A model generated the notes under the pieces. The model was not told the DNA's origin. It made no database searches and saw nothing but the letters and a program-made list of their open reading frames with translations. Position numbers and translations under genes: made by a program. DNA of 64,000 bases from Sphingomonas lacunae (GTDB lineage Bacteria; Pseudomonadota; Alphaproteobacteria; Sphingomonadales; Sphingomonadaceae): NCBI RefSeq assembly GCF_012979535.1, contig NZ_CP053015.1, forward strand, positions 1,922,001-1,986,000, written 5' to 3'. This document shows positions 33,539 through 42,558 of the stretch, in pieces; the first letter of the stretch is position 1; each line of letters starts with the position of its first letter.

Positions 33539-35080
33539 ATGACGTCGTTACTTGATGAATTCAAAGTCGTATTGCACGGCATTTGGCAGCGCCGCTGGCT
33601 GGCCATGGCGGTCGCCTGGGGCCTTTGTCTGCTCGGTTGGTTGGTGATTGCACTGATCCCCAATTCCTACGAATCGCGGGCCAAGGTGCTGGTTGACCTC
33701 AATGAAGTGGTGCCTGACGCGACAAGTAACCCGCTCGATCAACAGCGGCGGTTCGACCAGCTGCGCCAGTCGTTTGCCTCTGCCCGTAATCTGGCGCAGG
33801 TGGCTGTGGTCAGCGGCATGATTGACCGTGGAGCCGATGAGCGTGCCCGGGCAAGCGCCGCAGCAACGCTGCAAAAGGCGACCAAGATCACTGCAACGCC
33901 TGACAATATCGTCGAGGTGACTGTATCCCTGGGCGGTGGCGGACGCAGCAATGCTGAAAATGCCGCACTGGTGACCCGCGTGGTCGAAAGCATGATTTCC
34001 GTTTTCCGCGATGAACAGATTCGCGGTGGCGCGGCCAATGCCGAGCAGAGCATCCGCTTCATCGACCGGCAATTGGCGGAAATACAGACAAAACTGACTC
34101 AGGCCGAATCGGCCCGCGCCGGGTTTGAATCGCGCAATTTCGGTCTATTGCCTGGCGCCGGATCGGCGAGCAGCCGCATGGAGGCTTCGCGGATGGAGAT
34201 GTCGCAGCTGGAAAGCCAGCTTGCCGGCGCCCGCAGCCAGCTGGCAGCGGCCAACGCCATGCTGGCTTCGACGCCGCCTACCATCAGCGTGCCGGGCATG
34301 CCGAGTGTCGGCGGTGGCGTGGCCCGCCAGCAGCTTGCTGCCGCACAAGCCGAATTGTCAGCGATGCGGGCCCGTGGACTGACATCCGCCCATCCGGATG
34401 TCATTGCCCTCAATTCCCAGATCGCAGCATTGCGTGCCCAGGCGGCCCGTGAACCCAGCGGCGGAACAGCCGGTTCCACCTCTCCCAATCCGGCCTATGT
34501 GACTGCCCAGAGCCAACGTGCCCAGGCGCAGGCCCAGGTTTCTGCGCTTGATACGCGGCGGGCCCAGCTGGCTGCTGAAGTGGCCCGGATCATGGCCAGC
34601 CGCACCCAGGAACCGGCCATTGCCGCCGAATATGAGCGTCTGAACCGCGACTATACTGTGCTCAAGGATCAATATGATCGTTTGGGGGCCCGTCGCGAGC
34701 AATTGCGATTGCGTGGTGCCGCCGAAAGCACCGCCGATGCCGTACGAATCGAAATCCTCGATGCGCCGAGTCGCCCGACCAGCCCGGCCGCCCCGAACAA
34801 ACCGCTATTGCTGGTGGCGGTTCTGTTTGCCGGCCTTGTCGGGGGGATGGCGACCGCTTTTGCCCTGAGCCAGGTGCAGACCACCTACCCGACGGCTGCG
34901 CGACTGGCCCGCGCCAGTGGCCTGCCGGTGATCGGTTCGGTGACCGAACAGTTGACCGATGCGCTGCGCGATGCGCGCGCCATGCGGCTCAAGCGATTTG
35001 CCGCGGCCGGAAGCGGTCTGGCCCTGTTGTGCGTGATCCTTCTTGCGGTGGAATTGATCCAGCGCGGGTCGGTGGGTTGA
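33539..35080 (+). CDS. XrtA system polysaccharide chain-length determinant (Wzz-like)
   Basis: A 513-residue inner-membrane protein. A TM helix lies near 18-38 (AWGLCLLGWLVIALIP), followed by a Wzz domain with a long coiled-coil periplasmic part (about 160-390), a second TM near 423-441 (LLLVAVLFAGLVGGMATAF) and a further hydrophobic segment at 487-508. It lacks a fused kinase; the kinase is the next gene. It should set polymer length and couple the autokinase to the export channel. Confidence 0.9.
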   Translation: MTSLLDEFKVVLHGIWQRRWLAMAVAWGLCLLGWLVIALIPNSYESRAKVLVDLNEVVPDATSNPLDQQRRFDQLRQSFASARNLAQVAVVSGMIDRGADERARASAAATLQKATKITATPDNIVEVTVSLGGGGRSNAENAALVTRVVESMISVFRDEQIRGGAANAEQSIRFIDRQLAEIQTKLTQAESARAGFESRNFGLLPGAGSASSRMEASRMEMSQLESQLAGARSQLAAANAMLASTPPTISVPGMPSVGGGVARQQLAAAQAELSAMRARGLTSAHPDVIALNSQIAALRAQAAREPSGGTAGSTSPNPAYVTAQSQRAQAQAQVSALDTRRAQLAAEVARIMASRTQEPAIAAEYERLNRDYTVLKDQYDRLGARREQLRLRGAAESTADAVRIEILDAPSRPTSPAAPNKPLLLVAVLFAGLVGGMATAFALSQVQTTYPTAARLARASGLPVIGSVTEQLTDALRDARAMRLKRFAAAGSGLALLCVILLAVELIQRGSVG

Positions 35081-35108
35081 TCGGCGAGAGAGCGGGAAAG
35101 AGACTTAG

Positions 35109-36242
35109 ATGACCGATATGAAGCCGATCAAGCGCAAGGGTTCGATGCTGGAGCGCGCCGACAAGCGGTTCGACTTTGGCGGGCAGCTCCGCCGGGTCAG
35201 CCCGGACAAGGTTGCGGAAGGCCCGATCGTTGACGCATCCCCGGTTCGGCGGGAGCCGACGGCTGAGGAGGCCGCCCGTGCGGCTGTCATGCCACCGCCT
35301 GCGCCAGTGCCAGCCAGCAATGAAGCCCTGGTCAATCCTGGCCGTCGCAAGGCCGCCCGTGCCCGCGCCGTGTCCACCGCGGATGTCCCGCCGTCACTCG
35401 CCGGGGCCGCGGTGCCCGCAGTGACCGACCATTTCGCCGATGCCGCACCCGTGCCGGCTCCGATTGCCGGGGCTGTGGCCCGTGGAGCGCATCTGCCAGC
35501 GACGAGGCATCGACTGGTGCCTTCGGCACCGCAACAGTCGGTAGATCGGGCTGTGATCGCCGCCAACGGCCTGATCCATCCCGAAGGCAATGTCGGTGCC
35601 CTGGCCGAGGAATATCGCATCATCAAGCGCCAGCTGTTGCGTGCCAGCACGACCTTGCAGCATGGCCGCCGGGTTGTCGTGACGTCGGCGCAGCCTGACG
35701 AAGGCAAGACATTTTCGACAATCAACCTCGCCCTGTCACTTGCAGCCGAAAAGGATGTTTCGGTGCTGTTGGTGGACGGTGACTTTGCCCGTCAGGATGT
35801 CCCCAAGAAGCTGGGCATCACACCGGGACGAGGCTTGCTCGATGCACTTGCGGATCCGTCCATCGACCTTGCCAGCTGCGTCATACCGACCGACATTCCG
35901 AGACTGGCGATTTTGCCGTCCGGCAATGCCAATGACCATGAAACAGAATTGCTCAGCTCGTCGCGTATGGCCGACGTACTTGACCAGCTCGATGCCGCTG
36001 CGCCTGATCGCATCATCCTGTTCGATTCAATGCCGCTGCTCGCCGCCTCGTCGACCGGGGTGGTGGCTCAGCGTTGCGGACAGGTGCTGGTCGTGGTGCG
36101 TGCCGATGTCACGCGTGAGGCGGCGCTTCGCGATGCCATTGGCCTGATTGGCCAGCACAACGGTATTTCCCTGTTGCTCAATCGAGTGCGCTTCACTCCC
36201 GAAGGGCGCCGGTTCGGCAGCTATTATGGAGAAGGAGGCTGA
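35109..36242 (+). CDS. XrtA-associated tyrosine autokinase (BY-kinase)
   Basis: A 377-residue cytoplasmic protein. A basic, Pro/Ala-rich disordered N-terminal region (about 1-150) precedes a BY-kinase domain with Walker A SAQPDEGKTFST (about 196-207), Walker A' VLLVDGDFARQ and Walker B RIILFDSMPLLA. The C-terminal tail ends GSYYGEGG and offers only two Tyr, fewer than in typical Tyr clusters. It works with the Wzz-like protein to regulate polymerisation and export. Confidence 0.9.
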   Translation: MTDMKPIKRKGSMLERADKRFDFGGQLRRVSPDKVAEGPIVDASPVRREPTAEEAARAAVMPPPAPVPASNEALVNPGRRKAARARAVSTADVPPSLAGAAVPAVTDHFADAAPVPAPIAGAVARGAHLPATRHRLVPSAPQQSVDRAVIAANGLIHPEGNVGALAEEYRIIKRQLLRASTTLQHGRRVVVTSAQPDEGKTFSTINLALSLAAEKDVSVLLVDGDFARQDVPKKLGITPGRGLLDALADPSIDLASCVIPTDIPRLAILPSGNANDHETELLSSSRMADVLDQLDAAAPDRIILFDSMPLLAASSTGVVAQRCGQVLVVVRADVTREAALRDAIGLIGQHNGISLLLNRVRFTPEGRRFGSYYGEGG

Positions 36243-36244
36243 TC

Positions 36245-37993
36245 ATGCCCCGTCATTCCACTGTGATGAATGCGCTTGGCGTTTCCCTTATCGCCCTGAT
36301 CGCCGCGCAGCCACTGGCAGCGCAAACGGTCAGCGACGGCGGTCGGGTGCCGACGACGCCCTTGCGCTTCGATCAGGTGCCCGGCGAGGATGAGCTGGCC
36401 GGGGTCGAGGTGCGCGATCAGGACGAGGCACTGTCCTCTCCGCGTGGGCGTGACCAACGCGGCCCGAGCCGTCCGCGTGTGCGCGTTACCCCCTATATCG
36501 AGGTAGGCCAAGTCGTCACCGGTGAGTTCACCAATGGTGGCGATGTTCTGACCTATTCGACTGTTGCGGCGGGAATTGAGGCTTCGGTATCGACCCGGCG
36601 GATGCAGGCCGCCGTCGACGCCCGCTATGAGCGGCGCATTTCCTGGGACGACCCGCTGCTCGACAATGACGTGATTTCCGGGATTGCCCGTGCGCGTTAT
36701 GACTTGATGCAAGGGCTGGCGATCGAAGGTGGCGCGCTGGCAACCCGCGCGTCGGTTGATGGGCGTGCCGGCACGGCTGATTTCAACACCGGCAATGTCA
36801 GCAATGTCGCCAATCTCTATTCGGTCTATGCCGGCCCCACCTTTGGCCGCCGGATCGGTGATATAGACGTCGGTGCCGCCTATCGCTTTGGCTATTCCCG
36901 GTCGGACATACGCGTTCGCCCGACATTGCCGGCAGGGGCCACCAGCATTGGCAGCTTCGACGAATCGACCAATCATGCCGCGATTGCCAGCATTGGCATG
37001 CGTCCTGGCGCATTGCCGTTCGGCTGGCGGCTTTCGGGTGGCTATGACCGTGATGAGGCAGGCCAGCTCGATCAGCGTTATGAGGGCTATCATGGCCGGC
37101 TCGACCTGACGTTGCCGGTGACGCCGACCTTCGCCTTGCTTGCCGGCGTGGGTTATGAGGATATTCAGGTCAGCTATGCCCAGCCGTTGCTGAATGGCAC
37201 CGGGCAGCCGGTGGTGGATGGTGATGGACGGCTGGTTTCCGATCCCACCCGTCCGCGGCAGATCGCCTTTGAAACCGATGGCCTGATCTATGATGCGGGA
37301 GTGTTGTGGCGGCCAAGCAGGCGCATGGCTCTCGAAGCGCGGGTCGGCCGGCGCTATGGCGATATGAGCTATACCGGCAGCTGGACATGGCAAGCGACGC
37401 AGGACACCGGTTATCAGCTGGGCATTTACGACAGTGTCAGCACCCTTGGCCGCTCGCTCAGTTCAGGATTGGCGGCATTGCCGACCAGTTTCGACCTGGT
37501 GCGCAACCAGGTTGACGGATCGATCGGTGGCTGTGCCTTTGGCGCGTCGGGTGGCAATTGCCTGACGCCGGCGCTGGCCAATGCGTCGGGCTTTGCCTTC
37601 CGGAACCGGGGCGCTGTGCTTTCCAGCTCCAGCAGGCTCGGCCAGTGGCAAATCGGTGCGGCGCTGGGCTATGACCGCAGGACCTATATCGCCAATGGTC
37701 TGGTCGGCGTCGGCGCGCTTGACGGGTCGGCCGACGAAACCTGGTATGCGACACTCAGCGCCTCACGGTCGATCAGCGAGCGGACTGCCTTTGGCGCGAA
37801 TCTGTTCAGCACCTATTTCGACAGCGGACTGGGCATAGATTCCTATTCGTCCGGTGGCTCTGCGGCGATTTCGCACAATTTCCTGCCGCGCCTGACCGGC
37901 AATGCTGCGGTTTCTTTCAATGCCCTCCGTCAGGAAGGCTTCAATGCGCGTATCTTTGGATCGGCGTTGCTCGGGATGCGCTATTCCTTCTGA
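36245..37993 (+). CDS. XrtA/PEP-CTERM system outer-membrane beta-barrel protein
   Basis: A 582-residue protein with a signal peptide (ALGVSLIALIAAQPLAAQ, cut near residue 22). Alternating-residue beta strands rich in Gly and aromatics follow, e.g. VGAAYRFGYSRSD and WRLSGGYDRDEA, ending LLGMRYSF with a terminal Phe, the barrel-assembly signal. It matches the TIGR03016-type outer-membrane protein of XrtA loci. It is separated from the autokinase stop by 2 bp and probably forms part of the export apparatus. Confidence 0.85.
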   Translation: MPRHSTVMNALGVSLIALIAAQPLAAQTVSDGGRVPTTPLRFDQVPGEDELAGVEVRDQDEALSSPRGRDQRGPSRPRVRVTPYIEVGQVVTGEFTNGGDVLTYSTVAAGIEASVSTRRMQAAVDARYERRISWDDPLLDNDVISGIARARYDLMQGLAIEGGALATRASVDGRAGTADFNTGNVSNVANLYSVYAGPTFGRRIGDIDVGAAYRFGYSRSDIRVRPTLPAGATSIGSFDESTNHAAIASIGMRPGALPFGWRLSGGYDRDEAGQLDQRYEGYHGRLDLTLPVTPTFALLAGVGYEDIQVSYAQPLLNGTGQPVVDGDGRLVSDPTRPRQIAFETDGLIYDAGVLWRPSRRMALEARVGRRYGDMSYTGSWTWQATQDTGYQLGIYDSVSTLGRSLSSGLAALPTSFDLVRNQVDGSIGGCAFGASGGNCLTPALANASGFAFRNRGAVLSSSSRLGQWQIGAALGYDRRTYIANGLVGVGALDGSADETWYATLSASRSISERTAFGANLFSTYFDSGLGIDSYSSGGSAAISHNFLPRLTGNAAVSFNALRQEGFNARIFGSALLGMRYSF

Positions 37994-38038
37994 ACTGGAA
38001 GGGGTGGGTCCAAAGGTAAAATGGGGTAAGACAGCGAC

Positions 38039-39256
38039 ATGTACGACAGTTTCTATGGCTTTACGGCTCGACCGTTCCAGCTGACGCCCGATCCGCGCTT
38101 TTGGTTTGAAAGTGCGACGCATCGCACCGCCATGTCCTATCTGGGCTATGGTCTGGCGCAGGGTGAGGGTTTCATTGTCATCACCGGCGAGGTGGGGTCG
38201 GGCAAGACGACGTTGGTCGGCCATGTCATGAAGTCGATCGACCCGTCGCGGTTGACGGCAGCGCGGCTGGTCTCGACACAGGTGGCCGATGCCGACCTGT
38301 TGCGGCTGGTCTGTGATGCCTTTGGCATCGCGGCCGCGAGCCCGGCGAAATCGGACGCGTTGGCGGCGATCGAGACTTTCCTGCACGAGGAAGCGCGGGC
38401 AGGGCGGCGGACGCTTTTGATCGTTGACGAGGCACAGAATCTCGACTTCAGCGCCCTCGAGGAATTGCGGATGCTGTCCAACTTTCAGTTGGGCGAAACC
38501 TCGCTGTTGCAGATATTCCTGTTGGCCCAGCCTGAGTTTCGCGCGACGCTCGCTTCGCCGCAGCTGGAGCAGTTGCGCCAGCGGGTGATCGCCACGCACC
38601 ATCTTGAGGCAATGCTGCCTGAGGAAATCGAGCCGTATCTGATCCACCGCCTCAGCCTGGTCGGCTGGCGAGAGAACCCCGTTTTCGCGCCCGGCGTCTA
38701 TGACGAATTGTGGCGGGCCAGCGCCGGCATTCCGCGTCGCGTCAACAGCATCGTCAACCGCTTGCTGCTGCATGGCGCGGTTGAAGAGCGGCATATGCTT
38801 GATGGCGACGATGTCCGTGCGGTTGTTGACGACATGGGTCTGAGCCGTGAGGAATTGAGTGAGCCGGTCACTGGTTTTGCCCCGGCCCCGGCTCCTGCTT
38901 CCGCTCCCGCTTTTGCGAGCGGTCCGGCGGTCGCGCCTGAACTGGCGCCGCGGATGGAACCGCAGCCTGTGGTCGCGCCTGCGCCTGTGCCAGTATCGTC
39001 CGCGCATCCCGCGCCCGGCTTTGCCGCTTCCTCCCCTGCGCCGTCGCCAATGGGCGTGTCGGGTGAGGAAGGTAAGAAGCAGAAGATCGCGGCCCTGACC
39101 GAACAGACCGAGCAGCTCAAACAGCAGATCGCGGCTCTTGAACAGAGGTGCGATGAACAGGATGCCGCTATCCGACGGATCCTTGGCCTTTTGATCGACT
39201 GGGTCGAACAGGGCGAGGAGCCATCAGCGACGGCAGCCCGCGGCCGTGCGGCCTGA
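38039..39256 (+). CDS. XrtA/PEP-CTERM system-associated ATPase (GspA/ExeA-like)
   Basis: A 405-residue AAA+ ATPase: MYDSFYGFTARPFQLTPDP opening, Walker A GEVGSGKTTLV (50-60), Walker B TLLIVDEAQNL near 121-131. After about residue 275 comes a Pro/Ala-rich low-complexity linker of about 60 residues and then a coiled coil (about 345-385, KIAALTEQTEQLKQQIAALE). Matches TIGR03015. It may power or regulate polymer export or assembly; the exact role is not established. Confidence 0.88.
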   Translation: MYDSFYGFTARPFQLTPDPRFWFESATHRTAMSYLGYGLAQGEGFIVITGEVGSGKTTLVGHVMKSIDPSRLTAARLVSTQVADADLLRLVCDAFGIAAASPAKSDALAAIETFLHEEARAGRRTLLIVDEAQNLDFSALEELRMLSNFQLGETSLLQIFLLAQPEFRATLASPQLEQLRQRVIATHHLEAMLPEEIEPYLIHRLSLVGWRENPVFAPGVYDELWRASAGIPRRVNSIVNRLLLHGAVEERHMLDGDDVRAVVDDMGLSREELSEPVTGFAPAPAPASAPAFASGPAVAPELAPRMEPQPVVAPAPVPVSSAHPAPGFAASSPAPSPMGVSGEEGKKQKIAALTEQTEQLKQQIAALEQRCDEQDAAIRRILGLLIDWVEQGEEPSATAARGRAA

Positions 39257-39268
39257 GCGGAGCCAGCC

Positions 39269-40165
39269 ATGATCAGAGACGAGAGCAATCCTCCCGTCAT
39301 CAACGGCCTGTCAGTTGACATTGAGGACTGGTTCCAGGTCGGCGCGTTCGAGCATTGCATCGCACGCGACGACTGGGACAGTCTGGAACGTCGTGTCGAA
39401 GCCAACAGCGAGGCAGTGCTTGCGCTGTTCGAGCGAGCCGGGGTGAAAGGTACATTCTTCACGCTGGGCTGGGTGGCAGAGCGTGCGCCGCGACTGATCC
39501 GCAAGATTGTCGACGCGGGGCATGAACTGGCGAGCCATGGTTACGACCACAAGCGCGTGTTCATGATGGATGCCGCCGAATTTGCCGCCGACCTTGCCCG
39601 GACCCGCAAGCTGCTGGAAGATGCTGGTGGAGTTGCGGTCAACGGCTATCGCGCGCCCAGCTTTTCGGTCGACACGCGCACACCCTGGGCGCACGAGGTG
39701 CTGGCCGATGCGGGGTATCGCTATTCTTCGAGCGTGGCGCCCGTCGTGCATGACCATTATGGTTGGCCCGATAGCCCCCGCTTTGCCTGGAAGCCGCTGG
39801 ATCATGCGCCCCTGATCGAATTGCCGGTGACCACGGGGCGGATTGGCGGCCGCACGCTGGCAGCGGGCGGCGGTGGCTTTTTCCGACTGTTGCCCTATGG
39901 ATTCAGTCGCTGGGCTGTCCGGCAGGTCAATGGGCTGGGCCAGCCTGCGGTGCTGTATTTCCATCCGTGGGAGATTGACCCCGGCCAGCCGCGTGTGGCC
40001 AATGCACCGATGCGTTCCAAGCTGAGGCATTACAGCCGACTGGGCGCGATGGAGGGCAAGCTGGAACGATTGTTGCGGGAATTCCGCTGGGACCGGATCG
40101 ACCGGATTGTGGACCGGCTTAGGCCAGTGACATCCAGCGAGGCGGGCCGGAGCCTGGCGGCATGA
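39269..40165 (+). CDS. XrtA-associated polysaccharide deacetylase
   Basis: A 298-residue NodB-type deacetylase: LSVDIEDWFQVGAFE (catalytic Asp-Glu-Asp), FFTLGWVAERAP, HELASHGYDHKRV (metal His pair), and YRAPSFSVD. The C-terminal LYFHPWEIDPGQPR carries the late His. It should remove N-acetyl groups from polymer sugars. It overlaps the next gene by 4 bp (ATGA). Confidence 0.92.
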   Translation: MIRDESNPPVINGLSVDIEDWFQVGAFEHCIARDDWDSLERRVEANSEAVLALFERAGVKGTFFTLGWVAERAPRLIRKIVDAGHELASHGYDHKRVFMMDAAEFAADLARTRKLLEDAGGVAVNGYRAPSFSVDTRTPWAHEVLADAGYRYSSSVAPVVHDHYGWPDSPRFAWKPLDHAPLIELPVTTGRIGGRTLAAGGGGFFRLLPYGFSRWAVRQVNGLGQPAVLYFHPWEIDPGQPRVANAPMRSKLRHYSRLGAMEGKLERLLREFRWDRIDRIVDRLRPVTSSEAGRSLAA

Positions 40166-41334
40166 ACGCGCTGAGCAGCCTTATGCCACCCATGCCGATG
40201 ATCAGCGTTGACCCGAGCCCGAGCGATGAGGACATCAATGTCTTTATTGAGCAGCGCGCAGATGCGACGGTGTTTCAAACACCGACTTGGTGCCGCGCTG
40301 TTGAGCGGGCGACTGGCCACCCCTATCATCCGCTGGTTATCCGTGGCGCAAACGGGGAAATCAAAGGCTATCTTCCGTTGCACCACGTCCGTTCCTGGCT
40401 GTTCGGAGACGGGCTGGTGTCAACCGCCTTTGCCGTCCAGGGCGGCATACTGGCTGATGACGACAATGTGGTTGAAAGCCTGGCGGAAGCGGCCATTGCC
40501 TTGGCCGGCCGGTTGAAGGTGCGCAGCATTGAATTGCGAGGCGGACCGGTGCCGCACGGTTGGGCGGTCGATGACACCACCAATGTCCGCTATGTCAAAC
40601 CACTTGCCGGCACCAGGGATGAACAGCTGGCGGCAATGCCCAAGCGCCACCGCGCAGAAGTTCGCAAGAGCCTGGCGACCGACTTTGCTTTTCTTAGGGC
40701 GGATGATGGTTCGGAGCGACAAGATATGCTGCTCGACATTCCGCGCAAACAGCGCGCGGAGGTCCGGAAGTCGCTTGACCTGATCGGCCTGAGTGCTGCT
40801 GTCGGGTCGAGCGAAGTGCCGCGCCGGGTGCACTATGATATCTATGCCGAAAGCGTCCGCAATCTGGGCACGCCAGTCTTCCCGCGCCGCCTGTTCAGTG
40901 CAGTGCTGGATGCCTTTGGCGATGATGCTGATACGCTCACCGTGTTCAAGCATGGGCGACCGATCAGTTCGGTGCTTTCGCTCTATTGGCGGGGAACGGT
41001 CATGCCCTATTGGGGTGGCGGCATAGTTGCGGCTCGATCGCTTCGGGCGAATGAGCGCATGTATTTCGAGCTGATGGACCATGCCCGCCGGCGAGGCATG
41101 ACTCATTTCGACTTTGGCCGATCGAAAGCCGGAAGTGGTCCTGCAGCGTATAAACACAACTGGGGTTTTGAAGCGCAGCCCCTGCGCTATGCCAAATGGC
41201 AGGCCGACGCCGAGGCTGTGCGCGATGTCAGCGCCCAGAGTCCGCGCTATGCCCAGATGGTGGCGATTTGGAAGAAGTTGCCGCTGTGGTTGGCCAATCG
41301 GCTGGGACCGATTATCGCACGCCAACTGGGTTGA
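40162..41334 (+). CDS. FemAB family XrtA/PEP-CTERM system-associated protein
   Basis: A 390-residue FemAB/GNAT-like acyltransferase with TPTWCRAVERATGHPYHPLV, then AYKHNWGFEAQPLRY near the C-terminus and HFDFGRSKAGSGPAAYK. Related proteins transfer aminoacyl groups. An odd feature is two copies of the basic motif [RK]xRAEVRKSL: MPKRHRAEVRKSL (159-171) and IPRKQRAEVRKSL (193-205), 34 residues apart; I recall only one in the family. Probably modifies the polysaccharide or a carrier. Confidence 0.88.
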   Translation: MNALSSLMPPMPMISVDPSPSDEDINVFIEQRADATVFQTPTWCRAVERATGHPYHPLVIRGANGEIKGYLPLHHVRSWLFGDGLVSTAFAVQGGILADDDNVVESLAEAAIALAGRLKVRSIELRGGPVPHGWAVDDTTNVRYVKPLAGTRDEQLAAMPKRHRAEVRKSLATDFAFLRADDGSERQDMLLDIPRKQRAEVRKSLDLIGLSAAVGSSEVPRRVHYDIYAESVRNLGTPVFPRRLFSAVLDAFGDDADTLTVFKHGRPISSVLSLYWRGTVMPYWGGGIVAARSLRANERMYFELMDHARRRGMTHFDFGRSKAGSGPAAYKHNWGFEAQPLRYAKWQADAEAVRDVSAQSPRYAQMVAIWKKLPLWLANRLGPIIARQLG

Positions 41335-41349
41335 GGGCGGGAAGACTGC

Positions 41350-42558
41350 GTGGGGGAGATTTTGTTTCTGGCGCATCGGGCGCCCTGGCCACCGGATCGC
41401 GGTGACCGCATTCGCTCCTGGCATGTGCTGCGCGCGCTGGCATCAATGGCAACAGTCCATGTGGCAGCGTTTGCCGACCATGAGGAGGATCGGGCAACCG
41501 CTCAACCGGTGCTAGACCGGTTGTGCCGCACCAGCCATGTCGAAGTCCGCACGGCTTCGCGAGCGGGAGCCGCCATCCGCACGCTCCCTCGGCTCCAGCC
41601 ACTTTCGCTGGGCCTGTTTGGCAGCGCGACCATGGCGGAGCATGTGGACCTGATCCTTTCGACCCGGCCGATCAGTCATGTGTTCGCATTCTCATGCCAG
41701 ATGGCACAATTTGTTCCGGCCCGTTTTTCCGGCACATTCGTGATGGATTTCGTTGATGTCGATTCAGCAAAGTTCAGCGCCTATGCGCGGGATGACGGGG
41801 CTTTGTCTCCCATGCGCTATATCCATGCCTATGAAGGATGGCGACTGGCGGCCTGGGAGCGGATGGTGGCACACCGCGCCAACCTGTCCCTGTTCGTCAG
41901 CGAAGCTGAGGCTGCATTGTTCCGCCAAAGGAGCGGGATGGACTGTAGCCGGGTTCGCGCGATCGAGAACGGGATTGATCTCGACCATTTCCGACCGGGT
42001 TGTGTTGACTCCCCGGCGGATGGCGAAGGGCCATTGATCGTTTTCACAGGGCAGATGGACTATCGGCCCAACATCGAGGCGGTCAGCGGATTTGTTCGCG
42101 ACACACTGCCGCTGATTGCTGTGCGGCATCCCGATGCGCGCTTTGCCATTGTCGGCCGGGCGCCGACACCAGAGGTGAGGGCGCTCGCCGGGCAGCTGCG
42201 GGTGATTGTGACCGGCGAGGTGCCTGATACACGTCCCTGGCTAGCGGCCGCCGATGTGGTGGTGGCGCCCCTGGCCGTGGCTCGCGGCGTGCAGAACAAG
42301 TTGCTGGAAGCCATGGCCATGGGACGCCCTGTGGTATCGTCCCCAGCGGCTGCCGAAGGCATTGACGCGATGCCGGGCCGGGAATTGCGGGTTGCCGCCA
42401 CCGCCCGGGAGATGGCCGACGACATTATCGCCATTGTTGAGGATCCTGCTGCCGCGTTGGCCATGGGGCAGGCAGCGCGGACGCGTATGGAAGCGCGCTA
42501 TGGCTGGGACGCCACCCTGGCGCCGCTCAGTAGGATTATCGCCGGAGCGGCGGCGTGA
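41350..42558 (+). CDS. PEP-CTERM/XrtA system glycosyltransferase (TIGR03087 type)
   Basis: A 402-residue GT-B glycosyltransferase: ILFLAHRAPWPPDRGDRIRSWHVLRAL at the N-terminus (first 20 residues seen as a donor/acceptor loop) and a C-terminal GT4 domain with VFTGQMDYRPNIEAV, ADVVVAPLAVARGVQNKLLEAMAMGRPVVSS. It starts with GTG at 41350. It should add a sugar to the lipid-linked repeat unit on the cytoplasmic face. The stop overlaps the xrtA start (GTGA). Confidence 0.9.
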   Translation: MGEILFLAHRAPWPPDRGDRIRSWHVLRALASMATVHVAAFADHEEDRATAQPVLDRLCRTSHVEVRTASRAGAAIRTLPRLQPLSLGLFGSATMAEHVDLILSTRPISHVFAFSCQMAQFVPARFSGTFVMDFVDVDSAKFSAYARDDGALSPMRYIHAYEGWRLAAWERMVAHRANLSLFVSEAEAALFRQRSGMDCSRVRAIENGIDLDHFRPGCVDSPADGEGPLIVFTGQMDYRPNIEAVSGFVRDTLPLIAVRHPDARFAIVGRAPTPEVRALAGQLRVIVTGEVPDTRPWLAAADVVVAPLAVARGVQNKLLEAMAMGRPVVSSPAAAEGIDAMPGRELRVAATAREMADDIIAIVEDPAAALAMGQAARTRMEARYGWDATLAPLSRIIAGAAA

